Shown: positions 27,176-34,734 of the stretch, piece after piece
Layout of the letters: every line of letters starts with the position of its first letter
How positions within the stretch are numbered: position 1 is the stretch's first letter
Source of the DNA: Paenirhizobium selenitireducens ATCC BAA-1503
GTDB taxonomy: Bacteria > Pseudomonadota > Alphaproteobacteria > Rhizobiales > Rhizobiaceae
DNA length: 64,000 bases
Direction: 5' to 3'
Assembly: GCF_000518785.1 (NCBI RefSeq)
Contig: NZ_JAEG01000001.1
Coordinates: 682,001 to 746,000 of the forward strand
Made by a program: the position numbers and the translations under genes
The notes under the pieces: generated by a model
The model's input: the letters and a program-made list of their open reading frames with translations, nothing else
What the model was told of the DNA's origin: nothing
Database searches by the model: none

Positions 27176-27212
27176 AAAAAAGCCGACGCATCAACAAGAT
27201 GCGCCGGCTTTC
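27176..27212. terminator. Bidirectional terminator, SDR/RidA-like
   Basis: AAAGCCG and CGGCTTT with inner arms GCATC and GATGC form a long stem with A residues before it and TTT after it, between two convergent genes. Confidence 0.85.
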
Positions 27213-27231
27213 GGAATCGCTTTGGCAGACT

Positions 27232-27573
27232 TCAGATCGCAGCCGTCACGATGAACTCGACCTTGTAGTCCGGGGTCGCCAGCGCGGCTTCGCTGGTGGC
27301 GCGGGCCGGCGGGTTCTTCGGGTCGATCCAGGCTTCCCAGACGGCGTTCATTTCGCCGAAGGTCGACATGTCCGAGAGGTAGATGATCGTCTGCAGGATC
27401 TTCGACTTGTCCGAGCCGGCCAGCGCCAGCAGGCGTTCGACTTCAGCCAGGGCCGACTTCGACTGTTCGGTGACGGAGGTGCCGTCGCCGACCTGGCCGG
27501 CGAGATAGACGGTGTTGCCGTGGACGACGGCGCCGCTCATGCGGGCGCCCGGCTCGATACGCTTGATGGTCAT
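27232..27573 (-). CDS. RidA-family protein (YjgF/YER057c/UK114)
   Basis: A 113-residue small trimeric protein of the Rid family. The conserved arginine that binds the carboxylate of imine/enamine substrates is present in PPARATSEAALA, and LAGQVG and DMSTFGEMNAVW match the family. RidA deaminates reactive enamines or imines such as 2-aminoacrylate; this branch is not certain to be RidA itself, as several Rid subfamilies keep the arginine. It lies 69 bases upstream of… the terminator side only; a DUF442 gene begins 69 bases further up on the same strand, so the two may be transcribed together. Confidence 0.88.
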   Translation of the reverse strand: MTIKRIEPGARMSGAVVHGNTVYLAGQVGDGTSVTEQSKSALAEVERLLALAGSDKSKILQTIIYLSDMSTFGEMNAVWEAWIDPKNPPARATSEAALATPDYKVEFIVTAAI

Positions 27574-27642
27574 AGGAAATACTCCTGTTGCACGTGATGG
27601 AATTGAAAGGCGGGAGGGCGAGCGAAAGCCGCGATGGCTTGC

Positions 27643-27981
27643 TCAGCCGCGCAGGTGCTGGCTCTTCTGGTAGGTCGCGGTGGAACGCGCGCCGGAACGG
27701 CAATAGCCGAGCATCGGCCGGTCGAAATCGTCGAGCGCATCGACCATGCCGGAAATGGCGTCGGGCGTGACGCCCATCGGACCGACCGGCACATGGGCGA
27801 TCTTGAGGCCCAGTTCCTCGGCGCGCCGAGCGATCTCGGCAAAGGTCGGCTGGCCGGCCTCTTCGCCATCCGGACGGTGGCAGACGATGGACTTGAAGCC
27901 GAGCGCCTTGATCGTGTCGAGATCGTCGACCGAGATCTGGCCGGTCACGGAATATTCTTCGTCAATCTGCGAAATGTTCAT
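27643..27981 (-). CDS. DUF442/TIGR01244 phosphatase-like protein
   Basis: A 112-residue protein of the TIGR01244 (DUF442) family, a tyrosine-phosphatase-like fold. The amino terminus (YSVTGQISVDDLDTIKALGFKSIVCHRPDGEE) and the loop CRSGARS near residues 94–100 are characteristic. The cysteine-to-arginine spacing is one residue shorter than the usual CX5R phosphatase loop, so activity on phosphate esters is doubtful. Related domains occur with sulfur-metabolism hydrolases (Blh). The ATG at 27981 was chosen because the family begins there; the longer frame upstream overlaps the epimerase gene. It precedes the ridA-like gene on the same strand. Confidence 0.85.
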   Translation of the reverse strand: MNISQIDEEYSVTGQISVDDLDTIKALGFKSIVCHRPDGEEAGQPTFAEIARRAEELGLKIAHVPVGPMGVTPDAISGMVDALDDFDRPMLGYCRSGARSTATYQKSQHLRG

Positions 27982-28073
27982 GGCGGTCTCCCTGCTTGCG
28001 AGGGGCAAACATCTACGATGCGGGCAGGCGGGCGTCAATCGTCGAGGGCCCCGTTTCCCCGCCGCGCGAGGCC

Positions 28074-28904
28074 TCAGACGAAGGCGAAGGAGAGTGCGTA
28101 TTCGCGGCTTTCGCCGGGTGCGACATCGACGAATTCGCCTCGCTCCGAAAGCTTTTCGCGCGACTCCCAACGATGCGATACCGGCTCGATGCCGAGCACA
28201 TTGGCGGGTGCCCCCTGATTGCGCCAGACCTGCAGGAAGGGCAGCGTGTCGGTGCGGAAGCGCACCACCAGGGTCTTGCCGCCGATCGCCGCGATCGGCC
28301 CGAGCCGGACTTCGGCCCACCCGCCCTTGCCGGCCGGCACGCAGAACACGCCGCCATCGCCCTCGCCGAAGGCCCAGGGAAAGCCGCCGCCGTCCAGCAT
28401 CGCGCCTTCGAGCCGCACGCCGTCGTTGAAGTGCCTTGCCCCGAGGTTCATGTGGTACATGAGAAACGCCGGGAAAGCGCTCTTGCCGGTATTGGTCACG
28501 GTATCGGAAAGGCTCACCTCCCCCGTCTCGCCATTCATCCGCCAGCAACGTTCCAAACGGGCGCTGCCCCCGTCCGCCAGCGTCACATCGACGATCGCGC
28601 GACATTCGGTGTCTCCACCCTCGCCCGCGATCAAGATGTCGCGGGCCGGATGCGACGAAAAGGATCCATGCAGCGGATAGTTCCCGCCGCGTCCGCCGTC
28701 GATCGGTTCGGGGTGGCGGATATGGTCCGGGCCGCAGGTGAAGAGAAAACCTTCGAGCGAATGATCGATGCGCGGGTCGCCATCGTCGGGGATTGCCCGG
28801 CCGGGCGCCAGGTCGATACCGCCGACCACGCAGGCGCCGATATCCAGAACGGAACCTTCGTCCAGCATCAGCGCCGGACCCTTCCGCCCCTTGAATTCCA
28901 TCAT
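28074..28904 (-). CDS. Aldose 1-epimerase-like protein (DUF4432)
   Basis: The 276-residue protein has the galactose-mutarotase-like beta-sandwich pattern of DUF4432. Conserved-looking positions include HGSFSSHPA, YHMNLG and GIEPVSHRWESR. Such enzymes interconvert sugar anomers; the natural sugar is unknown. It starts with two ATG codons (28904, 28901) overlapping the stop of the MarR gene, so it is translationally coupled to that regulator. The pair suggests the regulator responds to, or controls, a sugar-related function. Confidence 0.8.
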   Translation of the reverse strand: MMEFKGRKGPALMLDEGSVLDIGACVVGGIDLAPGRAIPDDGDPRIDHSLEGFLFTCGPDHIRHPEPIDGGRGGNYPLHGSFSSHPARDILIAGEGGDTECRAIVDVTLADGGSARLERCWRMNGETGEVSLSDTVTNTGKSAFPAFLMYHMNLGARHFNDGVRLEGAMLDGGGFPWAFGEGDGGVFCVPAGKGGWAEVRLGPIAAIGGKTLVVRFRTDTLPFLQVWRNQGAPANVLGIEPVSHRWESREKLSERGEFVDVAPGESREYALSFAFV

Positions 28905-29383
28905 GCCGCAGGCTCCTCGATCAATAGCGGTGGCACCATCAACTGGCCGCTGGCGATCATCACCTCAACGCCAGACAATCCGTCGTCGATCGCCGTGAGG
29001 TACGGCATATCGATCACCCCTTCAAGCCACCGCTGGTAGTCGGTGGCCCGCCTCTTGAGAAGCGCGTAGCTCTCCCTGCCGGGAGCCGTCAGCGCCAGCA
29101 ACTCGAACCGGCGGTCGTCGTGATCGCGGCATCGCTCCAGCCAGCGGCGATCCTCGAGCGCCTTCACCGCCCGGCTGATTTTTGTCTTGGTCAATCCGGA
29201 ATGGCCGGAGATCGCCTTGGCCGTCCTGTGGATCTGCTCCCCCAGCGACCAGAGAACCTGCCACTCCGCCCAGGAAATCTCCTCGCCGACTCCGCTGAAT
29301 CGCATGAAATGCGCACTCAGTCGTTCAGCGACACGGCTGAGCCGGTATGGCAAGAAATTATCAATATCGAATCGATCGTGCAT
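28901..29383 (-). CDS. MarR-family transcriptional regulator
   Basis: A 160-residue winged-helix regulator. The recognition helix is in SGLTKTKISRAVKALEDRRWLER (about residues 62–84) and the wing contains DHDDRRFELLALT. MarR proteins are dimers that usually repress and are released by small ligands. It is the first gene of an operon with the epimerase-like gene and divergent from the L,D-transpeptidase gene 174 bases away. Palindromes 18–47 bases upstream of its start may be its operator. Confidence 0.9.
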   Translation of the reverse strand: MHDRFDIDNFLPYRLSRVAERLSAHFMRFSGVGEEISWAEWQVLWSLGEQIHRTAKAISGHSGLTKTKISRAVKALEDRRWLERCRDHDDRRFELLALTAPGRESYALLKRRATDYQRWLEGVIDMPYLTAIDDGLSGVEVMIASGQLMVPPLLIEEPAA

Positions 29384-29401
29384 CGTTCCCCCTACGATGA
29401 A

Positions 29402-29470
29402 CAGGCAAGATCATGCCTGCGCTGCAGCGCTCCCAAAAAGCATCCGCCTCCCCCCTAGGAGTCGGTTTTT
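29402..29470 (+). ncRNA. Candidate small RNA with terminator in divergent spacer
   Basis: Three consecutive secondary structures: CAGGCA/TGCCTG (29402–29419, six-base loop), the palindrome GCGCTGCAGCGC (29419–29430), and CCGCCTCC/GGAGTCGG (29444–29465, one mismatch) followed immediately by TTTTT. The last is a rho-independent terminator on the plus strand although no plus-strand gene lies upstream. This points to a short transcript of about 70–100 nt. Alternatively the first two palindromes are MarR operators. No promoter was clear. Confidence 0.4.
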
Positions 29471-29502
29471 AAAACAATATTCACCATGAATTCACCTTTT
29501 CC

Positions 29503-29512
29503 ACACTAGTGT
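29503..29512. promoter_or_regulatory. Palindrome ACACTAGTGT before L,D-transpeptidase
   Basis: A perfect 10-bp palindrome 46 bases upstream of the L,D-transpeptidase ATG, in an AT-rich stretch that probably holds the promoter. It may be an operator; no regulator is assigned. Confidence 0.25.
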
Positions 29513-29557
29513 CAAATTTGCTGGGTTAGTCAGACGGGCAAAAGAAGGAAGCGAATC

Positions 29558-30898
29558 TTGATCGACATGCTGAAAGCGGGAGTGATTGTGGCATCCGTCG
29601 CGGCCCTCCAGGCCGGCGTGGCTACCTCCGCCCTCGCCAACGACCCCTATGGCTACCGAAACGGTTCTGTCCTGCTGGTCTCGCCGGACGGCGACCTGCT
29701 CGACTACGTGCCTGAAGAGGGCGATGTGGTGATCAGCCGCGACCGCATGGGCCGGCGCGTCCTGATCGACCGCTACGGCAATCTGGTGGCCACCGAAGTG
29801 CCGGCCGAGACCTATTTCCCCCGTCAGCGCGAGGCCCGTGCGCCCGCAGCCTATGACGAGTTCGGCGCCCCGCAGCCCGTCTGGGAAGATGATGGCATCG
29901 TGACGGGTGCGATCCCCTCACCCGGCGCGGTCGACCGCCAGGACCTCGGCGAGCCGCTGCCGGGCATGCCGTCCGGCGGACCGGACATGGCACCCCCGGC
30001 GGATCAGGCCCCGGCCCGCACAGTGACCCCCGAAATTCCCGTAAAGAGCAATCTGTCGCAGCTGGAAATCACCGCGCTGCAGGTCTTCCTCGACCGCGAG
30101 GGCGTTTCGCCCGGCGTAATCGACGGCAAGATGGGCCAGAACGTCAACAAGGCGCTGGTCGCCTGGCAGGAAATCACCGGCGAGACGATCGACCCGAACA
30201 ATGCCGAGGACATTCTGGAACGCCTTCGCCTGTCGGGCGGACTGGCGATCACCGCCTACACGATCACACCCGGAGACGCGGCAGGCCCCTACGTCGCCGC
30301 CATTCCCGAGGACTATGCGCACAAGGCTCAGCTTCCGGCGCTCTCCTTCACCTCGACCACGGAAATGCTGGCCGAGAAATTCCACATGGACGAGGCCTAT
30401 CTGAAGGCCCTCAACCCCGGCGTCGACTTCACCATTCCCGGCACGACCATCAAGGTGGTCGATCCCGGCCAGACCAGGAAGGGCGAGGTCGCGCGGATCG
30501 TCGCCAACAAGGGGCTGAAACAGGTCTTCGCCTACGGCGCCGACGGCGCGCTGATTGCCGCCTATCCGGCGAGCATCGGCTCCACCGATACCCCCTCCCC
30601 GTCGGGCACGGTGACCGTCGAGCGTATCGCCTTCGATCCGGGTTACACCTACAATCCGAAGATCAACTTCCAGCAGGGCGCAAACGACAAGGTACTGTCC
30701 ATCCCGCCAGGCCCGAACGGTCCGGTCGGCACGGTCTGGATGGCGCTGTCGAAGCCGACCTACGGCATTCACGGCACGCCGGAACCGTCGAAGATCGGCC
30801 GCACGCAGAGCCACGGCTGCATTCGCCTGACCAACTGGGACGCGACCGAACTCGCCAAGATGGCCAAGCCCGGCGTCACCGTCGAATTCATCGACTGA
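29558..30898 (+). CDS. L,D-transpeptidase (YkuD) with peptidoglycan-binding domain
   Basis: A 446-residue exported protein. It has a signal peptide (about residues 1–28, ending ALA), a proline-rich segment, a peptidoglycan-binding-like domain (about 165–220) and a YkuD catalytic domain at the carboxyl end. The catalytic cysteine is C421 in SHGCIRLTNWD, with the partner histidine in GIHGTPEP near 404. These enzymes form 3–3 crosslinks in murein or attach proteins to it, and L,D-crosslinks are abundant in Rhizobiales with polar growth. The ATG is preceded by a weak purine stretch (GAAGGAAGCG). A strong terminator follows. Confidence 0.9.
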   Translation: MIDMLKAGVIVASVAALQAGVATSALANDPYGYRNGSVLLVSPDGDLLDYVPEEGDVVISRDRMGRRVLIDRYGNLVATEVPAETYFPRQREARAPAAYDEFGAPQPVWEDDGIVTGAIPSPGAVDRQDLGEPLPGMPSGGPDMAPPADQAPARTVTPEIPVKSNLSQLEITALQVFLDREGVSPGVIDGKMGQNVNKALVAWQEITGETIDPNNAEDILERLRLSGGLAITAYTITPGDAAGPYVAAIPEDYAHKAQLPALSFTSTTEMLAEKFHMDEAYLKALNPGVDFTIPGTTIKVVDPGQTRKGEVARIVANKGLKQVFAYGADGALIAAYPASIGSTDTPSPSGTVTVERIAFDPGYTYNPKINFQQGANDKVLSIPPGPNGPVGTVWMALSKPTYGIHGTPEPSKIGRTQSHGCIRLTNWDATELAKMAKPGVTVEFID

Positions 30899-30935
30899 CG
30901 CCCGCTTCTCCCCTAAAGTCGCACGGCAATACGAA

Positions 30936-30970
30936 AAGAGCCGCCAGATGCAAATCTGGCGGCGCTTTCA
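30936..30970. terminator. Terminator, L,D-transpeptidase/ParA convergent spacer
   Basis: GCCGCCAGAT and ATCTGGCGGC form a perfect ten-base stem with a GCAA tetraloop, A-rich before and CTTT after. It lies between two convergent genes and can serve both. Confidence 0.85.
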
Positions 30971-31000
30971 TTGCGCTGCTTGGGAGGAGTGGGAGGAGGA

Positions 31001-31720
31001 TCAAGCAGCGTTTCGAACGACCCGGAACATTCGGCGCGGCTCCTGGCTGCGGATGACCTTGGTCGGCAACAGGCGGCGAACCTCGCCGGCGAAGGCCTGG
31101 GCATTCTCGCGCGCCTTGTCGAGATTGCTGATTCTGGCGGCGTCCATGCTGTAGAGCGTGCCGCCACAGTCGAAGATCTCGCGGAACGCGCTGCGCTCGA
31201 CGATCGGCGTGTCCATGACGTTGACGCCGCGGGCCGAAAGCAGGCCCTTGATGGTGAGCAGCGCCCGCGTCGTCACCATAGAGGTGACCCGCGTGAGAAC
31301 GACCGAATGGGCGATCTTGAACCGGCCGGCGGTCTCCATCATCTTGATCAGGTCGAGGATCTGCGCCGCACCCTTGGCGTCCATGGCACAGCCCTGCACC
31401 GGGATCATCACGTGGTCGGACAGGCCGATCGCCGTTGTGACGATGGCATCGCGCGCACCGGCGAGATCGATGATCGTGTAGTCGGCCGTGCGTGACGATT
31501 CGCGCAGATGTCCCTGGATCGATGCGACGGAGACTTCGGAAATCACTTCGATATTGTGCTGGGAGCCGGAGGCTTCGTGCCACTGCGTGATCCAGCGCTG
31601 CGGATCGGCATCGAGGATGGCGACCCTATAGCCCTGATGGGCCAGTTCGGTCGCGAGCAGCAAGGCGGCAGTGGTTTTGCCGGCTCCACCCTTGGCATTG
31701 GCAAATGAGATGACTGGCAT
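31001..31720 (-). CDS. Solitary ParA/MinD-family ATPase
   Basis: A 239-residue P-loop ATPase. The deviant Walker A motif KGGAGKTT is at 10–17, DADPQ at about 40–44, and [10 protein letters not shown] is the Walker B region. ParA proteins position DNA or protein cargo by dynamic binding to the nucleoid. No ParB gene or repeats resembling parS are nearby, so chromosome or plasmid partition is unlikely; small orphan ParA proteins often localise other machines such as chemoreceptors or cell-wall complexes. Neighbours give no clear hint. The carboxyl end ([11 protein letters not shown]) is basic. Confidence 0.88.
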   Translation of the reverse strand: MPVISFANAKGGAGKTTAALLLATELAHQGYRVAILDADPQRWITQWHEASGSQHNIEVISEVSVASIQGHLRESSRTADYTIIDLAGARDAIVTTAIGLSDHVMIPVQGCAMDAKGAAQILDLIKMMETAGRFKIAHSVVLTRVTSMVTTRALLTIKGLLSARGVNVMDTPIVERSAFREIFDCGGTLYSMDAARISNLDKARENAQAFAGEVRRLLPTKVIRSQEPRRMFRVVRNAA

Positions 31721-31894
31721 GCTGTTTCCTCGAAAGGGTATGGACCGAGCGTCTCATCGCTCTTGCAGGCACCCTTGGCTCATGGTGTCAGTAAATGCAT
31801 CATTGCTAATTATGGTTAACAAACAGGAAAGAGCCGCCTCTTCCCGCCTCCCCAAAAATGGTAGTACCGCCGCCTCATGCCCCTGATCGGCAAA

Positions 31895-31930
31895 GAAAAA
31901 AGCCCGCGGCACTGTCCGTGCCGCGGGCCT
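31895..31930 (-). terminator. Terminator of the adh operon
   Basis: GCCCGCGGCAC and GTGCCGCGGGC form a perfect 11-base stem with a five-base loop. On the minus strand it is followed by TTTTTT, about 25 bases past the stop codon of the alcohol dehydrogenase gene. Confidence 0.88.
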
Positions 31931-31954
31931 TGACGTTTGTTAACTTTCGGCCAC

Positions 31955-33100
31955 TCAGAAGCAGTCGAGGAAGAGCGCCTTGGTGTTCTCGAGCGTCATC
32001 TTCACCGGGTTGCCGCCGCAGCTCGGATCCTCGATCGCCATGGCGGTCAGTTCATCGACCCGGTCGGACTTGATGCCCATGGCAGTCAGATTTTCCGGAA
32101 CGCCGAGCTCGGCGCGCAGCGACAGGACATAGTCGTAGAAGCCGTCGAAACCGCCCGAGATGCCGAGATAGGCCGCCGCACGGGCGATCTTTTCTTCGAT
32201 GGCCGAGCGGTTGAAGCGCAGGACGGGCGGCATGACGACCGCATTGGTCATGCCGTGATGGGTGTTGTAGACCGCGCCGATCGGATGCGACAGCGAATGG
32301 ATCGCGCCGAGCCCCTTCTGGAAGGCGACGGCACCCATGGCGGCGGCCGACATCATGTTGGTACGGGCTTCGAGGTCGGTGCCGTCCTTGTAGGCGCGCG
32401 GCAGGTATTCCTTGACCAGACGCATGCCTTCAAGCGCGATGCCCTGGCTCATCGGATGATAGAAGGGCGAGGAATAGGCCTCGAGGCAATGGGCGAACGC
32501 GTCCATGCCCGTGCCAGCGGTAATCATCTTCGGCATGCCGACGGTCAGTTCCGGGTCGCAGATGACGACGCCGGGCAGGAACTTCGGATGGAAGATGATC
32601 TTCTTCACATGGGTGACGGAATTGGTGATGACCGAGGCGCGGCCGACCTCGGAACCCGTGCCGGCCGTGGTCGGGACCGCGACGATCGGCGCGATGCCGT
32701 CGGAATTGGCGCGCGTCCACCAGTCGCCGATGTCCTCGAAATCCCAGACCGGGCGCGTCTGGCCGGCCATGAAGGCCACGCACTTGCCGAGGTCGAGGCC
32801 CGAACCGCCGCCGAAGGCGACGACGCCGTCGTGGCCGCCGTCCTTGTAGGCCTTGATGCCGGCTTCGAGATTGATCTCATTGGGGTTGGGATCGACGTCG
32901 GCGAACAGCGCGCGGCCGAGGCCGGCTTCCTCCAGCACGTCGAGCGCGGTCTGGGTGATCTGCATCGGTGCCAGGCCCCGGTCGGTGACCAGCAGCGGCT
33001 TCTTCATGCCGAGCGTCTTGCAGGCGTCCGCCAGTTCCTTGATGCGGCCGCGTCCCATCTTGATGGCGGTGGGATAGCTCCAGTTTGCGACGATGTTCAT
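31955..33100 (-). CDS. Iron-containing alcohol dehydrogenase
   Basis: A 381-residue group III alcohol dehydrogenase. The nucleotide-binding GGGSGLD and PTTAGTGSE motifs and metal ligands in MDAFAHCLEA and SLSHPIGAVYNTHHG are visible. It oxidises an alcohol to an aldehyde with NAD. The ATG at 33100 overlaps the stop of the upstream aldehyde dehydrogenase gene by four bases (ATGA), a strong sign that the two act in sequence. Together with the γ-glutamyl ligase-like gene upstream it may oxidise the hydroxyl of a γ-glutamylated amino alcohol; that is inference. Confidence 0.92.
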   Translation of the reverse strand: MNIVANWSYPTAIKMGRGRIKELADACKTLGMKKPLLVTDRGLAPMQITQTALDVLEEAGLGRALFADVDPNPNEINLEAGIKAYKDGGHDGVVAFGGGSGLDLGKCVAFMAGQTRPVWDFEDIGDWWTRANSDGIAPIVAVPTTAGTGSEVGRASVITNSVTHVKKIIFHPKFLPGVVICDPELTVGMPKMITAGTGMDAFAHCLEAYSSPFYHPMSQGIALEGMRLVKEYLPRAYKDGTDLEARTNMMSAAAMGAVAFQKGLGAIHSLSHPIGAVYNTHHGMTNAVVMPPVLRFNRSAIEEKIARAAAYLGISGGFDGFYDYVLSLRAELGVPENLTAMGIKSDRVDELTAMAIEDPSCGGNPVKMTLENTKALFLDCF

Positions 33101-34482
33101 TTCGTGACCTTCTTGAGGTGGTAGGATTTCGGACGGGTGAGGTTCTGGAAGCCGAGGACCGAGAGCGAACCGCCCTTGCCGGTCTCCTTGCAGCCGGTCC
33201 AGCACAGGGCCGGGTCGAGATAGTCGGCGCGGTTCATGAACACGGTGCCGGTCTCGATCTCGCGGCCGATGCGGGCGGCCCGCTCGGGATCCTGCGTCCA
33301 CAGCGAGGCCGTCAGGCCATAGGGGCTGTCGTTCATCAGGGCGAGCGCTTCCTCGTCATTCTTCACCTTCATGATGCCGACGGCCGGACCGAAGGTCTCA
33401 TCCTTCATGAAGGACATGGAGTGATCCACGTTCACCAGGATCTGCGGCATCAGATAGGCATGGCCGTCATCCTGCGGGAACAGCTTCGGATCGACGAGCG
33501 TCTTGGCGCCCTTGGCGACGGCCTCGGCGATCTGCTCGCGCACATGCGCGGCAAAACGGCGGTGCGCCATCGGACCGAGCGTCGTTTCCGGATCGAGCGG
33601 ATTGCCGAGCTTGTAGTTCGACACCCAGGCGACCGACTTCTCGACGAAGGCGTCGTAGAGGTTCTCGTTCACATAGATGCGCTCGATGCCGCAGCAGCAC
33701 TGGCCCGAATTGTAGGTGGCGCCGTCCATCAGCGTGTCGACGGCGGCGTCGAGATCGGCGTCCTCCATCACATAGCCCGGATCCTTGCCGCCGAGTTCGA
33801 GGCCGATGCCGGCGAACGTGCCGGCGGCGGCCCGCTCGATGGACCGGCCGCCCTCGACCGAACCGGTGAAATTGATGAAGTTGAAATTGCCGGTGGCGAT
33901 CAGCGCCGAGGTGGTGGCGTGGTCGAGGAACAGGTTGACGAAGACGTCGTCGGGAACACCGGCCTCGACAAAGGCGCGCACCATGCGCTCGCCGACCAGA
34001 AGCGTCTGCGTCGCATGCTTGATGACGACGGTATTGCCGGCCATCAGGGCGGGCGCGACCGTGTTGATCGCCGTCATATAGGGGTAGTTCCACGGCGCGA
34101 TGACGAGCACGACGCCATGCGGCTCGCGCTCGATGCGGCGCTCGAACGTCGCGCTGTCCTCAACGACAAGCGGCGCAAGCGCGTCGGCAGCGATCGAGGC
34201 AACGTAGTTGGAACGCTCGTTGAAGCCCTTGTACTCGCCACCGTAGCGCACCGGGCGGCCCATCATGTGGGCGAGTTCCGGCACGACTTCGTCGGCCATC
34301 TCGTTGAGGCGCGCGACGCCCTTGAGGACGAGCTGGACGCGCTCCTCGAGCGGGCGGCGTGCCCAGGCCTTCTGTGCCTTGCGGGCGCGCGCCACCGCCT
34401 CGCTGGCGGCATCCAGCGACATGGCCGGACGCTCGGCGTAAACCGATCCGTCGATCGGCGAAATGCATTTGATCATGGTCAT
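33097..34482 (-). CDS. NAD(P)-dependent aldehyde dehydrogenase
   Basis: A 461-residue aldehyde dehydrogenase. Catalytic cysteine is probably C263 in the GQCCC sequence; the general base lies in LELGGKDP, and FTGSVEGG is the cofactor loop. AAGGAG precedes the ATG at 34482, which decides this start over the upstream extension to 34683. It overlaps the alcohol dehydrogenase gene by four bases. The family resembles PuuC/SSADH-type enzymes that oxidise amine-derived aldehydes. The 252-base spacer to the ligase-like gene holds two strong hairpins. Confidence 0.92.
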   Translation of the reverse strand: MTMIKCISPIDGSVYAERPAMSLDAASEAVARARKAQKAWARRPLEERVQLVLKGVARLNEMADEVVPELAHMMGRPVRYGGEYKGFNERSNYVASIAADALAPLVVEDSATFERRIEREPHGVVLVIAPWNYPYMTAINTVAPALMAGNTVVIKHATQTLLVGERMVRAFVEAGVPDDVFVNLFLDHATTSALIATGNFNFINFTGSVEGGRSIERAAAGTFAGIGLELGGKDPGYVMEDADLDAAVDTLMDGATYNSGQCCCGIERIYVNENLYDAFVEKSVAWVSNYKLGNPLDPETTLGPMAHRRFAAHVREQIAEAVAKGAKTLVDPKLFPQDDGHAYLMPQILVNVDHSMSFMKDETFGPAVGIMKVKNDEEALALMNDSPYGLTASLWTQDPERAARIGREIETGTVFMNRADYLDPALCWTGCKETGKGGSLSVLGFQNLTRPKSYHLKKVTK

Positions 34483-34534
34483 TTTCAGTTGCTCCTTGAA
34501 AGCCTCGCCAGCCAGTAGCGCGAAGTCGGATCGC

Positions 34535-34597
34535 GCGCCATCTGCCAAGATGGCGCAACCGCCCTGCCCCGCCCGGACCGCGCGAGCGCGTGTCCGG
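34535..34597. repeat. Two tandem hairpins in the ligase–aldehyde dehydrogenase spacer
   Basis: GCGCCATCT and AGATGGCGC (34535–34556) form a nine-base stem with a four-base loop. CCGGAC and GTCCGG (34573–34597) enclose a second stem of CGCGC/GCGCG. Neither has a T tract. They could slow or process the transcript between the glutamine-synthetase-like gene and the dehydrogenase pair, setting unequal expression. Confidence 0.5.
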
Positions 34598-34734
34598 TGC
34601 CTGCCGGCACAAACGCCCTCCCCGGTCGAACCGCGAAGGGCCGTGAATGTGTCATACCGCCATTCGAGCGGCGGGAATATCACCCGAAAGGGATAGGGCG
34701 GCCGGCCGGCATCGCTGTCGGCGGCCGCACCGGA

